From the NCBI RefSeq assembly GCF_900116665.1, contig NZ_FPBK01000023.1:1-34930 (forward strand): 34,930 bases of DNA. Direction: 5' to 3'. A program made the position numbers and the translations under genes. This document shows, one piece after another, positions 7,718 to 16,471 of this stretch (its first letter is position 1; each line of letters begins with the position of its first letter). The stretch is from Pustulibacterium marinum (GTDB lineage Bacteria; Bacteroidota; Bacteroidia; Flavobacteriales; Flavobacteriaceae). The notes under the pieces were generated by a model. That model did not search any database. It had not been told where the DNA came from and saw only the letters and a program-made list of their open reading frames with translations.

Positions 7718-8358
7718 TACTTTCTGATTTTAAAGATTGAAAAATGATAACCAACATAGATACGCTGATCTGTATCGTAGGATACCTGAAGCATATTTCC
7801 TGAAGCATTTTGAAAAAACAAATCTGCTTTGAAATTGAAGCTATTGAACTGTAAATTGTTACCGACTTCTACACCAGCTAACAAACGAAATTTTGTTTGT
7901 GGCACGGTTACTTTGGCAGCAACAATACGCTCTTTAATGGTGTACGTTGGTAGCATGGAAAGTATTTGCCCTCTTACTTTTCCGGCAACGGTTAAATTTA
8001 TATAACTGTCTTCTTGCTGGTAACTAAAATCATTGATCTGTATAGCATCGCTGTACATTTCAACCTTTTGCGTTGCGCTTACCTTTGCAAAGGAATCTTT
8101 TAATTGTTGGTTTTCTGCCAGTAGTTTTTCATTTACCGGGTTTGGCACAAAAACCGTATCGGTTTTCCCAACTGGTGACGGCAAAACAATAGAATGTTTT
8201 GGTTGAGTAGCTGGCAAGGAACCGGACACCGCCGGAACTGTAACCATTATTTCTTTTTCCTCCGGTGAAGCTCCGCAACCATTAAACCACAAAGCCACGG
8301 CTAGTATTGTAATTACCAGCCACGGAAATGATTTTTTTATGATGTTTAATCGGTTCAT
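7717..8358 (-). CDS. Spanin-like membrane protein with beta-rich C-terminus
   Basis: This 213-aa protein has an N-terminal hydrophobic helix (about 13-27) ending NGCGAS, which might be a lipobox, then a Pro/Thr-rich stretch, a short coiled coil (NEKLLAENQQLKDSF, about 77-91) and a beta-strand-rich C-terminal half with repeated aromatic strands. Membrane anchor, periplasmic coil and outer-membrane-like beta segment fit proteins that bridge inner and outer membranes at lysis. It follows the DUF5675 gene with a 4-bp overlap. A virion role is the alternative. Confidence 0.7.
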   Translation of the reverse strand: MNRLNIIKKSFPWLVITILAVALWFNGCGASPEEKEIMVTVPAVSGSLPATQPKHSIVLPSPVGKTDTVFVPNPVNEKLLAENQQLKDSFAKVSATQKVEMYSDAIQINDFSYQQEDSYINLTVAGKVRGQILSMLPTYTIKERIVAAKVTVPQTKFRLLAGVEVGNNLQFNSFNFKADLFFQNASGNMLQVSYDTDQRIYVGYHFSIFKIRK

Positions 8359-8774
8359 AGGTTTACGATTTCAAGTTCAAATTCTTCAGGCATATTTTCC
8401 AATAGCCATTTCATTGCTTTTCCGCTGTCTTTTACATCTATGATATTGTCTTTATTTACATAGTCATGCTCTAAACCAACCAATACACAACCTTTAATTT
8501 CTGTATGATAATTGCCAATGTGTATCAATATCCATGTGCGACCTTCTACGTCTGTAATGTGAAAATGATCTCCGAAGGTTTTAGACCAACGGCGTTTTAC
8601 TTTGTAGGTTTTAGCCGGAATACAAGAAACTTCCGGTTGGTTTTGCAACCATGGCAATTCTAAACACGCCAGTTTTTTAACCACGTTGTTAAGCTCCGTT
8701 AAGGCAAACATATTGCCAATGGTTTGCTTTTCTTCGTGGCTAAATCTTTCAATAAGTAATTTAACTGGCTTCAT
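8355..8774 (-). CDS. DUF5675-family lysis-module protein
   Basis: The 139-aa protein has the hallmarks of this phage family: LACLELPW, then SCIPAKTYKVKRRWS, the core ILIHIGN..TEIKGCVLVG (about 81-101) and a C-terminal helix SGKAMKWLLENMPEEFELEI. The H..GN...GC layout is reminiscent of the L,D-transpeptidase (YkuD-like) active site, so a cell-wall role is plausible, though the activity is unproven. In phages such genes usually sit beside holins and endolysins, as here. Confidence 0.82.
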   Translation of the reverse strand: MKPVKLLIERFSHEEKQTIGNMFALTELNNVVKKLACLELPWLQNQPEVSCIPAKTYKVKRRWSKTFGDHFHITDVEGRTWILIHIGNYHTEIKGCVLVGLEHDYVNKDNIIDVKDSGKAMKWLLENMPEEFELEIVNL

Positions 8775-8776
8775 GG

Positions 8777-9100
8777 CTAATTCAGATTTTTAAGATTTTC
8801 TACTTCATTGCGAAGCATGATAAGCTCGTAGCTGTTTTGCTCGCTTCTGTTTTTATTTTCTTTTACTTGGGTAGCTTGTGATTCTAATTTTGTTACTATT
8901 GGTTCTATCCTTGCTATAGTGGTGTTGAGTTTGTTTAACGTTTCCGTCATTTTCTCATTTATGACCTTTTGCTGGGAGTTAGATATAACGCCGTCTATTA
9001 CAAAGCCACCAAAACCTACTAAAGCCGTTACAGCTATAGTGCCTAATACTTTGTTTAGGCTAAGTGTAACAGTGTTATCTTTTACGCTGGTTGCTGTCAT
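8777..9100 (-). CDS. Membrane protein with C-terminal coiled coil (holin-like)
   Basis: In this 107-aa protein one transmembrane helix (about 18-36, VLGTIAVTALVGFGGFVIDG) is followed by about 65 residues of heptad-like coiled coil, many Asn, Lys, Glu and Thr. It lies between a two-helix membrane protein and the DUF5675 gene. This geometry suits a holin-class or spanin-class lysis protein, or a virion membrane protein. No family is recognised. Confidence 0.7.
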   Translation of the reverse strand: MTATSVKDNTVTLSLNKVLGTIAVTALVGFGGFVIDGVISNSQQKVINEKMTETLNKLNTTIARIEPIVTKLESQATQVKENKNRSEQNSYELIMLRNEVENLKNLN

Positions 9101-9123
9101 GGTTATTGGTTTAGGTTGGTTGG

Positions 9124-9354
9124 TTATTTCTTTACCTTTTGAGCGGCATCTTGTATAAGCCGGCTCAATCCTCCTGTGAGAATATCTACTAATTGATCTT
9201 TTGCAAACAGTAATAATATCCCTATCACTCCAATAACTCCTATACCATATAACGGCATATCATATAAAGTAGGCACGAATAATAATACAGCTGCAAAAAC
9301 TATCATTGCAAATCCTAAAAATGTGCTGATTGGGTTGTTTTTAATTCTTTCCAT
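9124..9354 (-). CDS. Two-helix small membrane protein (holin candidate)
   Basis: This 76-aa protein has two transmembrane helices (about 10-28 and 34-51) separated by a short turn, and a C-terminal amphipathic basic tail (LSRLIQDAAQKVKK). Size, topology and position beside other lysis-type genes make it the best holin candidate in the window. The alternative is a structural membrane protein of the virion. Confidence 0.75.
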   Translation of the reverse strand: MERIKNNPISTFLGFAMIVFAAVLLFVPTLYDMPLYGIGVIGVIGILLLFAKDQLVDILTGGLSRLIQDAAQKVKK

Positions 9355-9381
9355 TTTATTGATTGATTTTTGATTGATTAA

Positions 9382-10398
9382 TTAATTAATTTGATACCAG
9401 TTAGTTCCGTTGCTCCATAAAGTATAACTTTCGCCTTGTGTGAGTGCGGTAACGTTGTTATTGTCTTTATCTACAAAAGTGGTTATAGTTACTCCGGTTA
9501 CGGTGCAAACAATATGTATAACTCTATATGTACTACCGGCTGGTGTAGGCATGGTAATAGCTCCGGTTGCGGTAACTCGTATTAGCTGAATATCACTATC
9601 TATAGTGTCTTCAGCCGGGTTGAAATCTGCTATACCTTCATAGTTTTTCTTAGCATCGTCAACATCGTCAAGACCTGCTACTACATAATTTTTGTCTTGA
9701 AATTCTGCATAATGATCTCCGGTAAAGCTTTTAAAATCTAAGCGTAAATTATGCGTGTCGGCATTTTCAAAGGTGTACCCCAAACCAGTATAATTAATAG
9801 CAAAATAGCCGGCATCCGGTGTACTGTCTCCGGTATTGGAATATTGCGGTATGGTATCGAATGCTTTAAATCCGGTTATAGTTTCAGCTCCACTTTTGTG
9901 TACCAAGTTGGTTTCGTCTATGCTTCCAGTTCCGGCATTGTCGGTAAAGTTTGCCGTGAGCGTACCACCATCTTGCTGCGTGAGCGTTATGGTTTTGGTT
10001 TCGTCTCCTGTAACCGCTACATTGGTAACGGTATTGTCATAACCGGCAGTCCAGTTGGTTTTGTTGGTTGCGGTTATGGTAGCTGCTTCACTAGCAGTAA
10101 AAACAGGGTCTAATTCCGTGAAATCTACTACGGCAGAATCCTTTACAACTGTATAATTACTAAAGTCTTGGTAATTACCTCCGTTGAATATTGCCTTCGT
10201 AACAAGGCTATCATTTACATAGCCATTTACTACGTAATCGCCTACTTGTGGCGTGTTTACGGTTGCTGCTGTACTGCTACGCTTTATCCATTGAAATAAC
10301 TCTCCGTTAATTTCAATTACGTCCTTCTGCTGTTCTCTAGTTTGCCCGAAGGAAACTAGAGAAACGAACAGAATTAATATTTTTAGTAGGGTTTTCAT
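9382..10398 (-). CDS. Secreted-type fibre protein
   Basis: This 338-aa protein has a Sec signal-like N-terminus (MKTLLKILILFVSLVSFGQ). The body has the fibre motif VHKSGAETITGFKAF (about 166-180) and a C-terminal beta region ending WSNGTNWYQIN, both characteristic of phage tail-fibre or spike tips. It is presumably a receptor-binding or fibre protein. The signal peptide on a fibre is the unusual feature, shared with the three genes just upstream. CCGG-rich codon usage matches the rest of the late block. Confidence 0.82.
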   Translation of the reverse strand: MKTLLKILILFVSLVSFGQTREQQKDVIEINGELFQWIKRSSTAATVNTPQVGDYVVNGYVNDSLVTKAIFNGGNYQDFSNYTVVKDSAVVDFTELDPVFTASEAATITATNKTNWTAGYDNTVTNVAVTGDETKTITLTQQDGGTLTANFTDNAGTGSIDETNLVHKSGAETITGFKAFDTIPQYSNTGDSTPDAGYFAINYTGLGYTFENADTHNLRLDFKSFTGDHYAEFQDKNYVVAGLDDVDDAKKNYEGIADFNPAEDTIDSDIQLIRVTATGAITMPTPAGSTYRVIHIVCTVTGVTITTFVDKDNNNVTALTQGESYTLWSNGTNWYQIN

Positions 10399-10400
10399 TA

Positions 10401-13400
10401 TTATAAACTTAAAATATAGTGTATTAAACCTCTATAACTATCACCTAATTGAGACATACCTATTTGACTAGGGTGTATAGGATCTGTAATTCTATCAACA
10501 GAAATACCAGTTCTGTCGTCTGGAGTATAAGCTTCGGTGTTATATCCATTTTCTAAATCAACCCACATATAACCAGGGTTTATAAATACAAATGAACTAT
10601 AAGTATCACCTTGAAATGTTTCAAAAATAGCTTTATAAGTCTCAGCTCTTTGCCATTGCGTTTCTACATATCTATAACCTCCATTAACATCTAAACCTGT
10701 TACCAGTGCCGTAGGTGGTTCTAAACCTATAATTACATAAGCATTAGGGTATTCAGTATGAAATTGATTTATAGCAGTTTGAAAAGCAGTAACTACTTCT
10801 GTAATATTCTCAGCAGAATACTTTTTTCTCTCTATATCATTCCAGCTAAATTGCATGATAGTTACGAAAGTATCGTTGACTAAATCAAAGTCAGTAGACC
10901 AACCATAATAATCAAAGTAGTAACTAAAATCAACTTCAGAAGTTGAAGGATTCCAAAGTGCATTTCGGTTAATTGTATCTACAGTAGTATAAGGTATTGT
11001 AGAGAAAGAACCTATACCACTAACTTGGGTTAGAGTACTATTAGTAGGTGGGACATTTGCATGATTATTAGGACGTATTCTCAAAACTCCATTACCATTA
11101 CTGTCTACTTTTCTTCCATCTATATAATATTCGTAACCATTACTATCTGTATATAAGTCAGGTAAATAACCATCTCTTGAACCATCATCTGTAAAACCTG
11201 TAACAGCTAACACATAAGCTGCCCCCCTATCAACTAGAAAACTATTATCTAAAGTACCTCCTGTTTGGTTTTCTGTATTATAACCTGTGTAGCTACCATT
11301 TTTTAAACCTATTAGATTCATGGTAACACCATCATCTGTTGCATTATCTTTTAATGCTTGAACCCAATAGTTAATATCTGTGAAGCTATCTCCCATAGGG
11401 AAAACGTTAATAGTACCTGTGGTTTTAGTTATTTTATTAAACTCTCTCTTAATTTGTGACAACATTCTTTTGTTGTCGTATAAATTGAAAGTCATAGTTC
11501 CTACACCAGCACTAGCAGGAGTACCACCAAACTGACGTATATAATCTCTACATGTATTATCTGTCGCATTAGTAGCTGTTACGGTTAAATCTTTAAGTGG
11601 GTTAGCATTAATCATAGCTTTCTTGTAGAAATTATACTTTTCACCAACTGTTAAATATAATTTGTCAGGTAGAATTAAATCTACTTTATCTTCTAATCTT
11701 AAAAATCCATCAGGTCTATAAGCTTCATAATCGGAAGCTGAATCTGAATACTCAACTTGTGGGTATAGTAAATCATTTTCTTCTTTATATCTATAAGTAA
11801 AAGCTACATATAAATCTTCTCCATAGGTATTTTCTACCGTATAACTTAGAAGTGACGTACCTGTAGTTATTTGAGTATTTTCTAATACTTTACGATACTT
11901 ATCTACAAGATAAACTCTACATTGTTGAAGGCTCCAATCTGATATAGTTATTTTCTCACCATCAGCTATAGGGAAGAATTTAGCAGTATTAAAAAAGTCT
12001 GTAGAAGAAGTAGCAGTTAAATGACCACCTGATGAAGTGTATTGTGTTTTCTCTACAATATCTAAAGGATTTAACTTATTAATTCTACTTGTATTATCTC
12101 TATCAAGAAAATCATAATTAAAGTATGCCAACATACTTTCATAATCTTGACTAACTACATCTTGATTTACCTCTAAGTTAAGATTAACGTAACTGTATAA
12201 ATCTTCATCAGCAAAAACAACATAGCCATATATACCACTAGCATTAAGCTCGGGTATATAATACCACCCTCCATTATTAGTAGTTTCATCCCAAAGACGA
12301 GCTACAGTTGTATCATCAGATGATTGATTTATTACTAAAAATCTTTGTCCTGCATCATTTCTAATTCTTGATATGTAGTAAGTTTCTTGTGAATCTAAAC
12401 CAACTAACTTTAACTCTTTAATTCGTTTATCATAAAAATATTCTCCTGTAAACTTTTTAACATCACTTTCTAAATAAGTAATACTAGCATTAACACCCTC
12501 TGCTTGCTCTTGTAAACTCTTTAAGTAGTAGAACTTCTCAAAAGTTGTTGAAGTTGTGCCAATTTCAATTTGCGTACTTTCTGCATCAATATTTCCATTG
12601 ACACTAAATCTTGCGTATGCAACTCCACCTGTATTATTAGTTATGGTTGAGCTGTTAACACCAGTACCACTAATAGGTTTATCATATTGGTCAAATAAAG
12701 CTGAGTAAGCTCCGCCAATACTTACATTTACCCTAGCACTTTGACCATTTTCCAGCTTAATAGGATGTGAAATATCGTAAGACGCATTTGCAACTTCAGT
12801 TAACGCACTGTTTAAAAAAGCACCATATATATTTCTATCATCATTAGGATTTAGTAGGTTTTTCCCTCTTTCTGAATACACCTTAGAATCTTGATTACTA
12901 GCAATTCTATAAGCTTCACTATCAATATTATCTTGTATCAACTTTACAGGCTTGTATACTTCAAAAGCTGTAGCTACTGTACCAATTTCTACCTGTGTAC
13001 TTTCAGCGTTAATGTGACCATTAATAGAATGTCTTGCATAAGCAATACCCCCTGTATTATTAGTAACAGATGCGCTGTTAACTGCTGTGCCTGAAATATA
13101 ATTATCAAATTCGTCATATAGCGCGCTATAATAAGCATTAGAAGCTCCTGACCATATAGAAGTTTCACCATCTTCTAATCTAATAGGATGTGATATATCG
13201 TTAGAAGCATTTGGAGCAAAACCACCAACTCCATCTATAATATAATTAGCTATATTTCTAGGGTCATTAGGATTTAACTTGTTCTTGCCACTTTGCTCGT
13301 ATAGTTTTTGGTTTTGAATATTCCTAATTGGTTTTATAGTAGCATCAGAAGACACAAACTCTTGAACTACCTCATAAGTACTACCGTCAACTTTTAGGTA

Positions 13401-13667
13401 CAAACCAGTACCTTTTAAAATGTATAGTTTTCCGTTTTGAATTTCTGCATCTGCCAAAGCTTCAGCATGAGTATTTACTGGCTTTGCTCCGGTTGAAGTA
13501 GCAACGGCTTCTAATGTTTGATCGATATTTTGTAATTCTACATCATAAGTATTGGTGATTACTTGCGTAGCCTGTGAAATCTTTGCTGCTACTTGTGCAT
13601 CTGTCAACCCTTGTGCAAAGGTTACGGACGTTAAGAATAAACTTAAAAGGAAAAGTATCTTTTTCAT
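10401..13667 (-). CDS. Giant spike with SGNH-hydrolase domain
   Basis: This 1088-aa protein has a signal peptide (residues 1-18, ending TFAQ). It carries two clear tandem repeats of about 130 residues (each starting near GKN(K/L)LNPND and ending ESTQ(V/I)EIGT) and a more degenerate third copy around 560-700. The C-terminus is an SGNH/GDSL esterase: GDSF (nucleophile Ser761), FSWND (Asn943) and DPIH (Asp1062, His1065). Such domains remove acetyl or other ester groups from surface polysaccharide, so this is a likely receptor-degrading spike. From about residue 60 on, the DNA is more AT-rich and I find no CCGG tetranucleotide across about 3 kb, unlike its neighbours, suggesting exchange of the receptor-binding portion. 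Confidence 0.88.
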   Translation of the reverse strand: MKKILFLLSLFLTSVTFAQGLTDAQVAAKISQATQVITNTYDVELQNIDQTLEAVATSTGAKPVNTHAEALADAEIQNGKLYILKGTGLYLKVDGSTYEVVQEFVSSDATIKPIRNIQNQKLYEQSGKNKLNPNDPRNIANYIIDGVGGFAPNASNDISHPIRLEDGETSIWSGASNAYYSALYDEFDNYISGTAVNSASVTNNTGGIAYARHSINGHINAESTQVEIGTVATAFEVYKPVKLIQDNIDSEAYRIASNQDSKVYSERGKNLLNPNDDRNIYGAFLNSALTEVANASYDISHPIKLENGQSARVNVSIGGAYSALFDQYDKPISGTGVNSSTITNNTGGVAYARFSVNGNIDAESTQIEIGTTSTTFEKFYYLKSLQEQAEGVNASITYLESDVKKFTGEYFYDKRIKELKLVGLDSQETYYISRIRNDAGQRFLVINQSSDDTTVARLWDETTNNGGWYYIPELNASGIYGYVVFADEDLYSYVNLNLEVNQDVVSQDYESMLAYFNYDFLDRDNTSRINKLNPLDIVEKTQYTSSGGHLTATSSTDFFNTAKFFPIADGEKITISDWSLQQCRVYLVDKYRKVLENTQITTGTSLLSYTVENTYGEDLYVAFTYRYKEENDLLYPQVEYSDSASDYEAYRPDGFLRLEDKVDLILPDKLYLTVGEKYNFYKKAMINANPLKDLTVTATNATDNTCRDYIRQFGGTPASAGVGTMTFNLYDNKRMLSQIKREFNKITKTTGTINVFPMGDSFTDINYWVQALKDNATDDGVTMNLIGLKNGSYTGYNTENQTGGTLDNSFLVDRGAAYVLAVTGFTDDGSRDGYLPDLYTDSNGYEYYIDGRKVDSNGNGVLRIRPNNHANVPPTNSTLTQVSGIGSFSTIPYTTVDTINRNALWNPSTSEVDFSYYFDYYGWSTDFDLVNDTFVTIMQFSWNDIERKKYSAENITEVVTAFQTAINQFHTEYPNAYVIIGLEPPTALVTGLDVNGGYRYVETQWQRAETYKAIFETFQGDTYSSFVFINPGYMWVDLENGYNTEAYTPDDRTGISVDRITDPIHPSQIGMSQLGDSYRGLIHYILSL

Positions 13668-13678
13668 TTGTTAAGGTT

Positions 13679-14449
13679 TTAGTTTGAAAGGGTTGTGTAT
13701 TTTATAGTTATGGTATTTCTAGTATTTGGAATTTTTGTAAGTAGCTCTATTTCGGTTTCGCTGTTGACGTAATAATCTTCGTATTCGTTTAACAACAAAC
13801 CATTCATATACACTCCGGTTACTTGGTTGTAACCATTGGGTTGACTAGGCGCTAGTAGCTTGCTGTCCGTTGGCGTAATGTAATACACATCGGTAGCGTT
13901 GTATCGGTTGTACGCCAAACGACCATCGGTAACGGTGAAATCGGTTGTTGTGCTTTGTACAATTCCGCTACTCTCTGGTAGATCGGCTGCGGTTATGTAG
14001 CCGGCATCGTTAGTTAGCTCCGAAATGTTATCGCCACTTTGAACGTAGGTAACTGGTATAGAAGTTAAATACCCGGCATCGTTCATTAAGTCGCTAATAT
14101 CATCCCCTACGCTGATAAACTGCGTTGTACTGTTATCGTAATTGGATAGATCATAATCTACGGTTCCACCACCGGTTCCTACTTCGTCCAAGTATGCTAA
14201 AGCTCTAGCTGCTCCGGTAGTGTCTACCGCAAAAACATGGTTTTGTAAATGTGCAAAAGCTATCAACCCTTTAAAACTATAAGGGTGTGATAGTATAGAA
14301 GCGCTGTCTACTTGGTTGGTACGTTCGTCACTAGCTGTTGGAGATTGAATATTGAATCCAGTACCAGTGTTTATTCCTCCGTTGTCTACTACTTGTGCTA
14401 TAGCAGATAACGAAAACAGTAAAAGAAATATGCTTATTAACTTTTTCAT
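13679..14449 (-). CDS. Secreted-type fibre protein with NDAGY repeats
   Basis: This 256-aa protein has a signal peptide (1-18, ending SAIAQ). The middle contains two copies of the classic phage-fibre motif S(D/E)L(M/T)NDAGY(L/I)T, and the C-terminus a beta module with VYMNGLLLNEYEDYYV. It overlaps the upstream gene by 4 bp. It is probably a fibre shaft or adaptor. Like its neighbours it has a Sec signal, which is uncommon for phage fibres. Confidence 0.85.
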   Translation of the reverse strand: MKKLISIFLLLFSLSAIAQVVDNGGINTGTGFNIQSPTASDERTNQVDSASILSHPYSFKGLIAFAHLQNHVFAVDTTGAARALAYLDEVGTGGGTVDYDLSNYDNSTTQFISVGDDISDLMNDAGYLTSIPVTYVQSGDNISELTNDAGYITAADLPESSGIVQSTTTDFTVTDGRLAYNRYNATDVYYITPTDSKLLAPSQPNGYNQVTGVYMNGLLLNEYEDYYVNSETEIELLTKIPNTRNTITIKYTTLSN

Positions 14450-15276
14450 TCTATGCTATAGTCTAGGTTCGTAAATGTTTTTAAGCTCGTTGTACGGTAG
14501 AAGTAAGCCGTTGTTGTGCTTCCATCAGCTAAACTCAACGTTATGGTTTTACGCTGAAACTCTTTAGTAGCATCTCCCCAACTACCAACACTTTGCGCAA
14601 AGCCGTTACCGTCTTTAATCGTTGCATTTCCATTGGTAGAAACAAAAACGATATACTCATTAGCCGGACTCATGGTTCGGGTAATGTTATCGTTGTTTTG
14701 TATGTACTTCAGTACGTTTGGCTGTGCTTCTATGGTTGCATACGTACCGTCAAAATCTGAAAGCGTGGTAGTTCCTGCCCATTGTGGTACATAGGTGTTA
14801 AATGTTGTGCTAGTGCTGTTACTTCCGGAAACTCCTAACCTTTCATAGTTGATAGATAATGTATAGGTAATGTTTGTAGTAGTGGTTAGACCTGTGATGC
14901 TTTGCGTGCCTTGATCTACGTTTGCCAATACATTGCCAACTCCCTGACTTATGGTGGCTGTTGTAATGCTATCATTGTTAGAAACTAGATTATAGTTAAT
15001 GCTATAGCTATTTACAACGCCACGTTCTCCACTACTTGGTGTACGGTTAATACTGAATGTGTAATTGGTATATTCAGCCGGATTTACTTCATATTTTGAT
15101 ATTCCAACCAAAACTCCTTTTCGGTCAATTCCTGCAATTAAATCTACAGAATCAATCGGCCGTCTAGGTAGCTTCGTTAGATCAACTCGTAAACCATTCG
15201 GTAATGGCGTTGGGTTGCCTTGTGCTTGCGTAAACAAGCAGAAAAACAACGCTAGTATAGTGAGTAGGTTTTTCAT
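14446..15276 (-). CDS. Secreted-type beta-rich virion protein
   Basis: This 276-aa protein has a signal peptide (1-18, ending FTQAQ). The remainder is Thr/Ser/Asn-rich beta sequence with repeated patterns such as TNYTFSINRT and TNITYTLSINYE, suggesting two immunoglobulin-like modules in tandem. It is part of the four-gene signal-peptide block. Likely a surface spike or fibre component; no specific family assigned. Confidence 0.75.
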   Translation of the reverse strand: MKNLLTILALFFCLFTQAQGNPTPLPNGLRVDLTKLPRRPIDSVDLIAGIDRKGVLVGISKYEVNPAEYTNYTFSINRTPSSGERGVVNSYSINYNLVSNNDSITTATISQGVGNVLANVDQGTQSITGLTTTTNITYTLSINYERLGVSGSNSTSTTFNTYVPQWAGTTTLSDFDGTYATIEAQPNVLKYIQNNDNITRTMSPANEYIVFVSTNGNATIKDGNGFAQSVGSWGDATKEFQRKTITLSLADGSTTTAYFYRTTSLKTFTNLDYSIE

Positions 15277-15277
15277 A

Positions 15278-15535
15278 TTAATAACTGAACATTATAGATA
15301 AAACATCGTTTTCAAAAACCGGGTAATTCAGTAGCGTAAAGCTTGTACCGTCTAACTCGTAATTGTTAGTTCTAGGAACCGGCGTATTGTTTAAAACTAT
15401 CAGCAAAATCTTCTTTGGAACCACCGGTAATTCAACAACATTATTGTTATCGGCTGGTATACCAAAATCAATTGCGTCTATATTAGCTTCAGCTGTTACA
15501 GTACTGGAAAAATGTAATTTACTTCCTATTCCCAT
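15278..15535 (-). CDS. Small fibre-like beta protein
   Basis: This 85-aa protein lacks a signal peptide. The C-terminal module ILLIVLNNTPVPRTNNYEL ... FENDVLSIMFSY follows the 'NG-x-x-Y-(D)' layout also seen at the end of the 256-aa fibre protein, a module common in phage fibres. Its start overlaps the end of the upstream muralytic gene by 17 bp. Perhaps a fibre connector that stays in the virion. Confidence 0.75.
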   Translation of the reverse strand: MGIGSKLHFSSTVTAEANIDAIDFGIPADNNNVVELPVVPKKILLIVLNNTPVPRTNNYELDGTSFTLLNYPVFENDVLSIMFSY

Positions 15536-16100
15536 GATCGTTTTTGTTAATTTTTAGAATTAAAAGGGTTATAGAAGCTGCTAACAAAAGGAGTAAAAAA
15601 GCGTTTTTTTTTACGTTGCTACCTTTTGGTACATCTACGCCCAAAATGGCTAAAGCATCTTTATAATCTTGGTCACTAATTAAGTTTGCAGTTGTGGCGC
15701 CATTTTCAAATAAAATGATCGCTTTTACGATTAAAACCAACATTGGCTGTGTCATTTCAGGAATTACGTAATTGGCTGCAAAACCTAATTTGCCTACCAT
15801 GTAATTAATGTAATTATCGGTTTTGTTTTCGGTTGGCGGTGCATAACTGGTAATAAGCTTTGCAATGGTGTTTTCGCCACCTTTGTAACCGTTAAAAACA
15901 TCGTGCATCATAGCACGTAAACCGTAGCGCAATTCCTTGAACTGCTCAAATTTCTTTACAACCGTATTACCGTCTTTATCTTGGTTCTGACTGTACGGAA
16001 TTTTACCTTCCCACTCGATACCAGTATAGATAAGATTTCCGGGATTGTTGTTGCTCAATCCTCGTGCTACATCTTCTCTATTTAGGAAACTGGTATACAT
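15519..16100 (-). CDS. Membrane-anchored P5-like muralytic virion protein
   Basis: In this 193-aa protein the N-terminal domain has NNNPGNLIYTG..W.GK, an LRYGLRAMMHDV helix and SYAPPTENKTDNYI (about 88-101). This pattern occurs in phage and bacterial proteins annotated as structural protein P5 or lysozyme-like transglycosylases. A C-terminal transmembrane helix (about 168-183) anchors it, followed by a short basic tail. A wall-degrading domain fixed to a membrane suits delivery of DNA through peptidoglycan by a membrane-containing virion. Catalytic residues are not certain. Confidence 0.8.
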   Translation of the reverse strand: MYTSFLNREDVARGLSNNNPGNLIYTGIEWEGKIPYSQNQDKDGNTVVKKFEQFKELRYGLRAMMHDVFNGYKGGENTIAKLITSYAPPTENKTDNYINYMVGKLGFAANYVIPEMTQPMLVLIVKAIILFENGATTANLISDQDYKDALAILGVDVPKGSNVKKNAFLLLLLAASITLLILKINKNDHGNRK

Positions 16101-16471
16101 TATAATGTTACGTTTGCGGTTTTGGGTTGGTTGTACGCTATTACTCCGGTAATTAATGCCAGTGTACCTACCACTGCTATAATTTTACCAGCGTTCTTTT
16201 TTAACGGGGTGACTACCACGTCATCTAACAGCTCTACACTGTCACTCATTACAATTGTAGACGGTACACTCCCAGCAGTAGCAAAAGTTTTCGTTTGTAA
16301 GCCCACAAAAGAGACTACTAAATTTCCTCTTTCAGCTGGTAAAGAAAACTGCCCGGCGTTATTGGTTATAGTACCGTTTTTTGTGGTTTCGTAAAATACA
16401 TTTGCGCCAGGAATCGGCGTTCCGTATTCGTCTGTAACGGTAGCGGTTATGTAGTTGGCTGCTAGTAACAT
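16100..16471 (-). CDS. SusC-plug mimic with TonB-box-like motif and TM anchor
   Basis: This 123-aa protein, residues 7-78, is a carboxypeptidase-regulatory-like beta-sandwich (TVTDEYGTPIPGANV, TITNNAGQFSLP, LVVSFVGLQTK). It is followed by LLDDVVVTP (81-89), which matches the LDEVVVT TonB-box region of Bacteroidota SusC-type receptors. A transmembrane helix (about 96-112) replaces the receptor barrel. There is no signal peptide. It starts directly after the stop of the 276-aa gene and overlaps the muralytic gene by one base. It looks like a host receptor N-terminus captured as a virion protein; interaction with TonB is a testable inference. Confidence 0.85.
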   Translation of the reverse strand: MLLAANYITATVTDEYGTPIPGANVFYETTKNGTITNNAGQFSLPAERGNLVVSFVGLQTKTFATAGSVPSTIVMSDSVELLDDVVVTPLKKNAGKIIAVVGTLALITGVIAYNQPKTANVTL

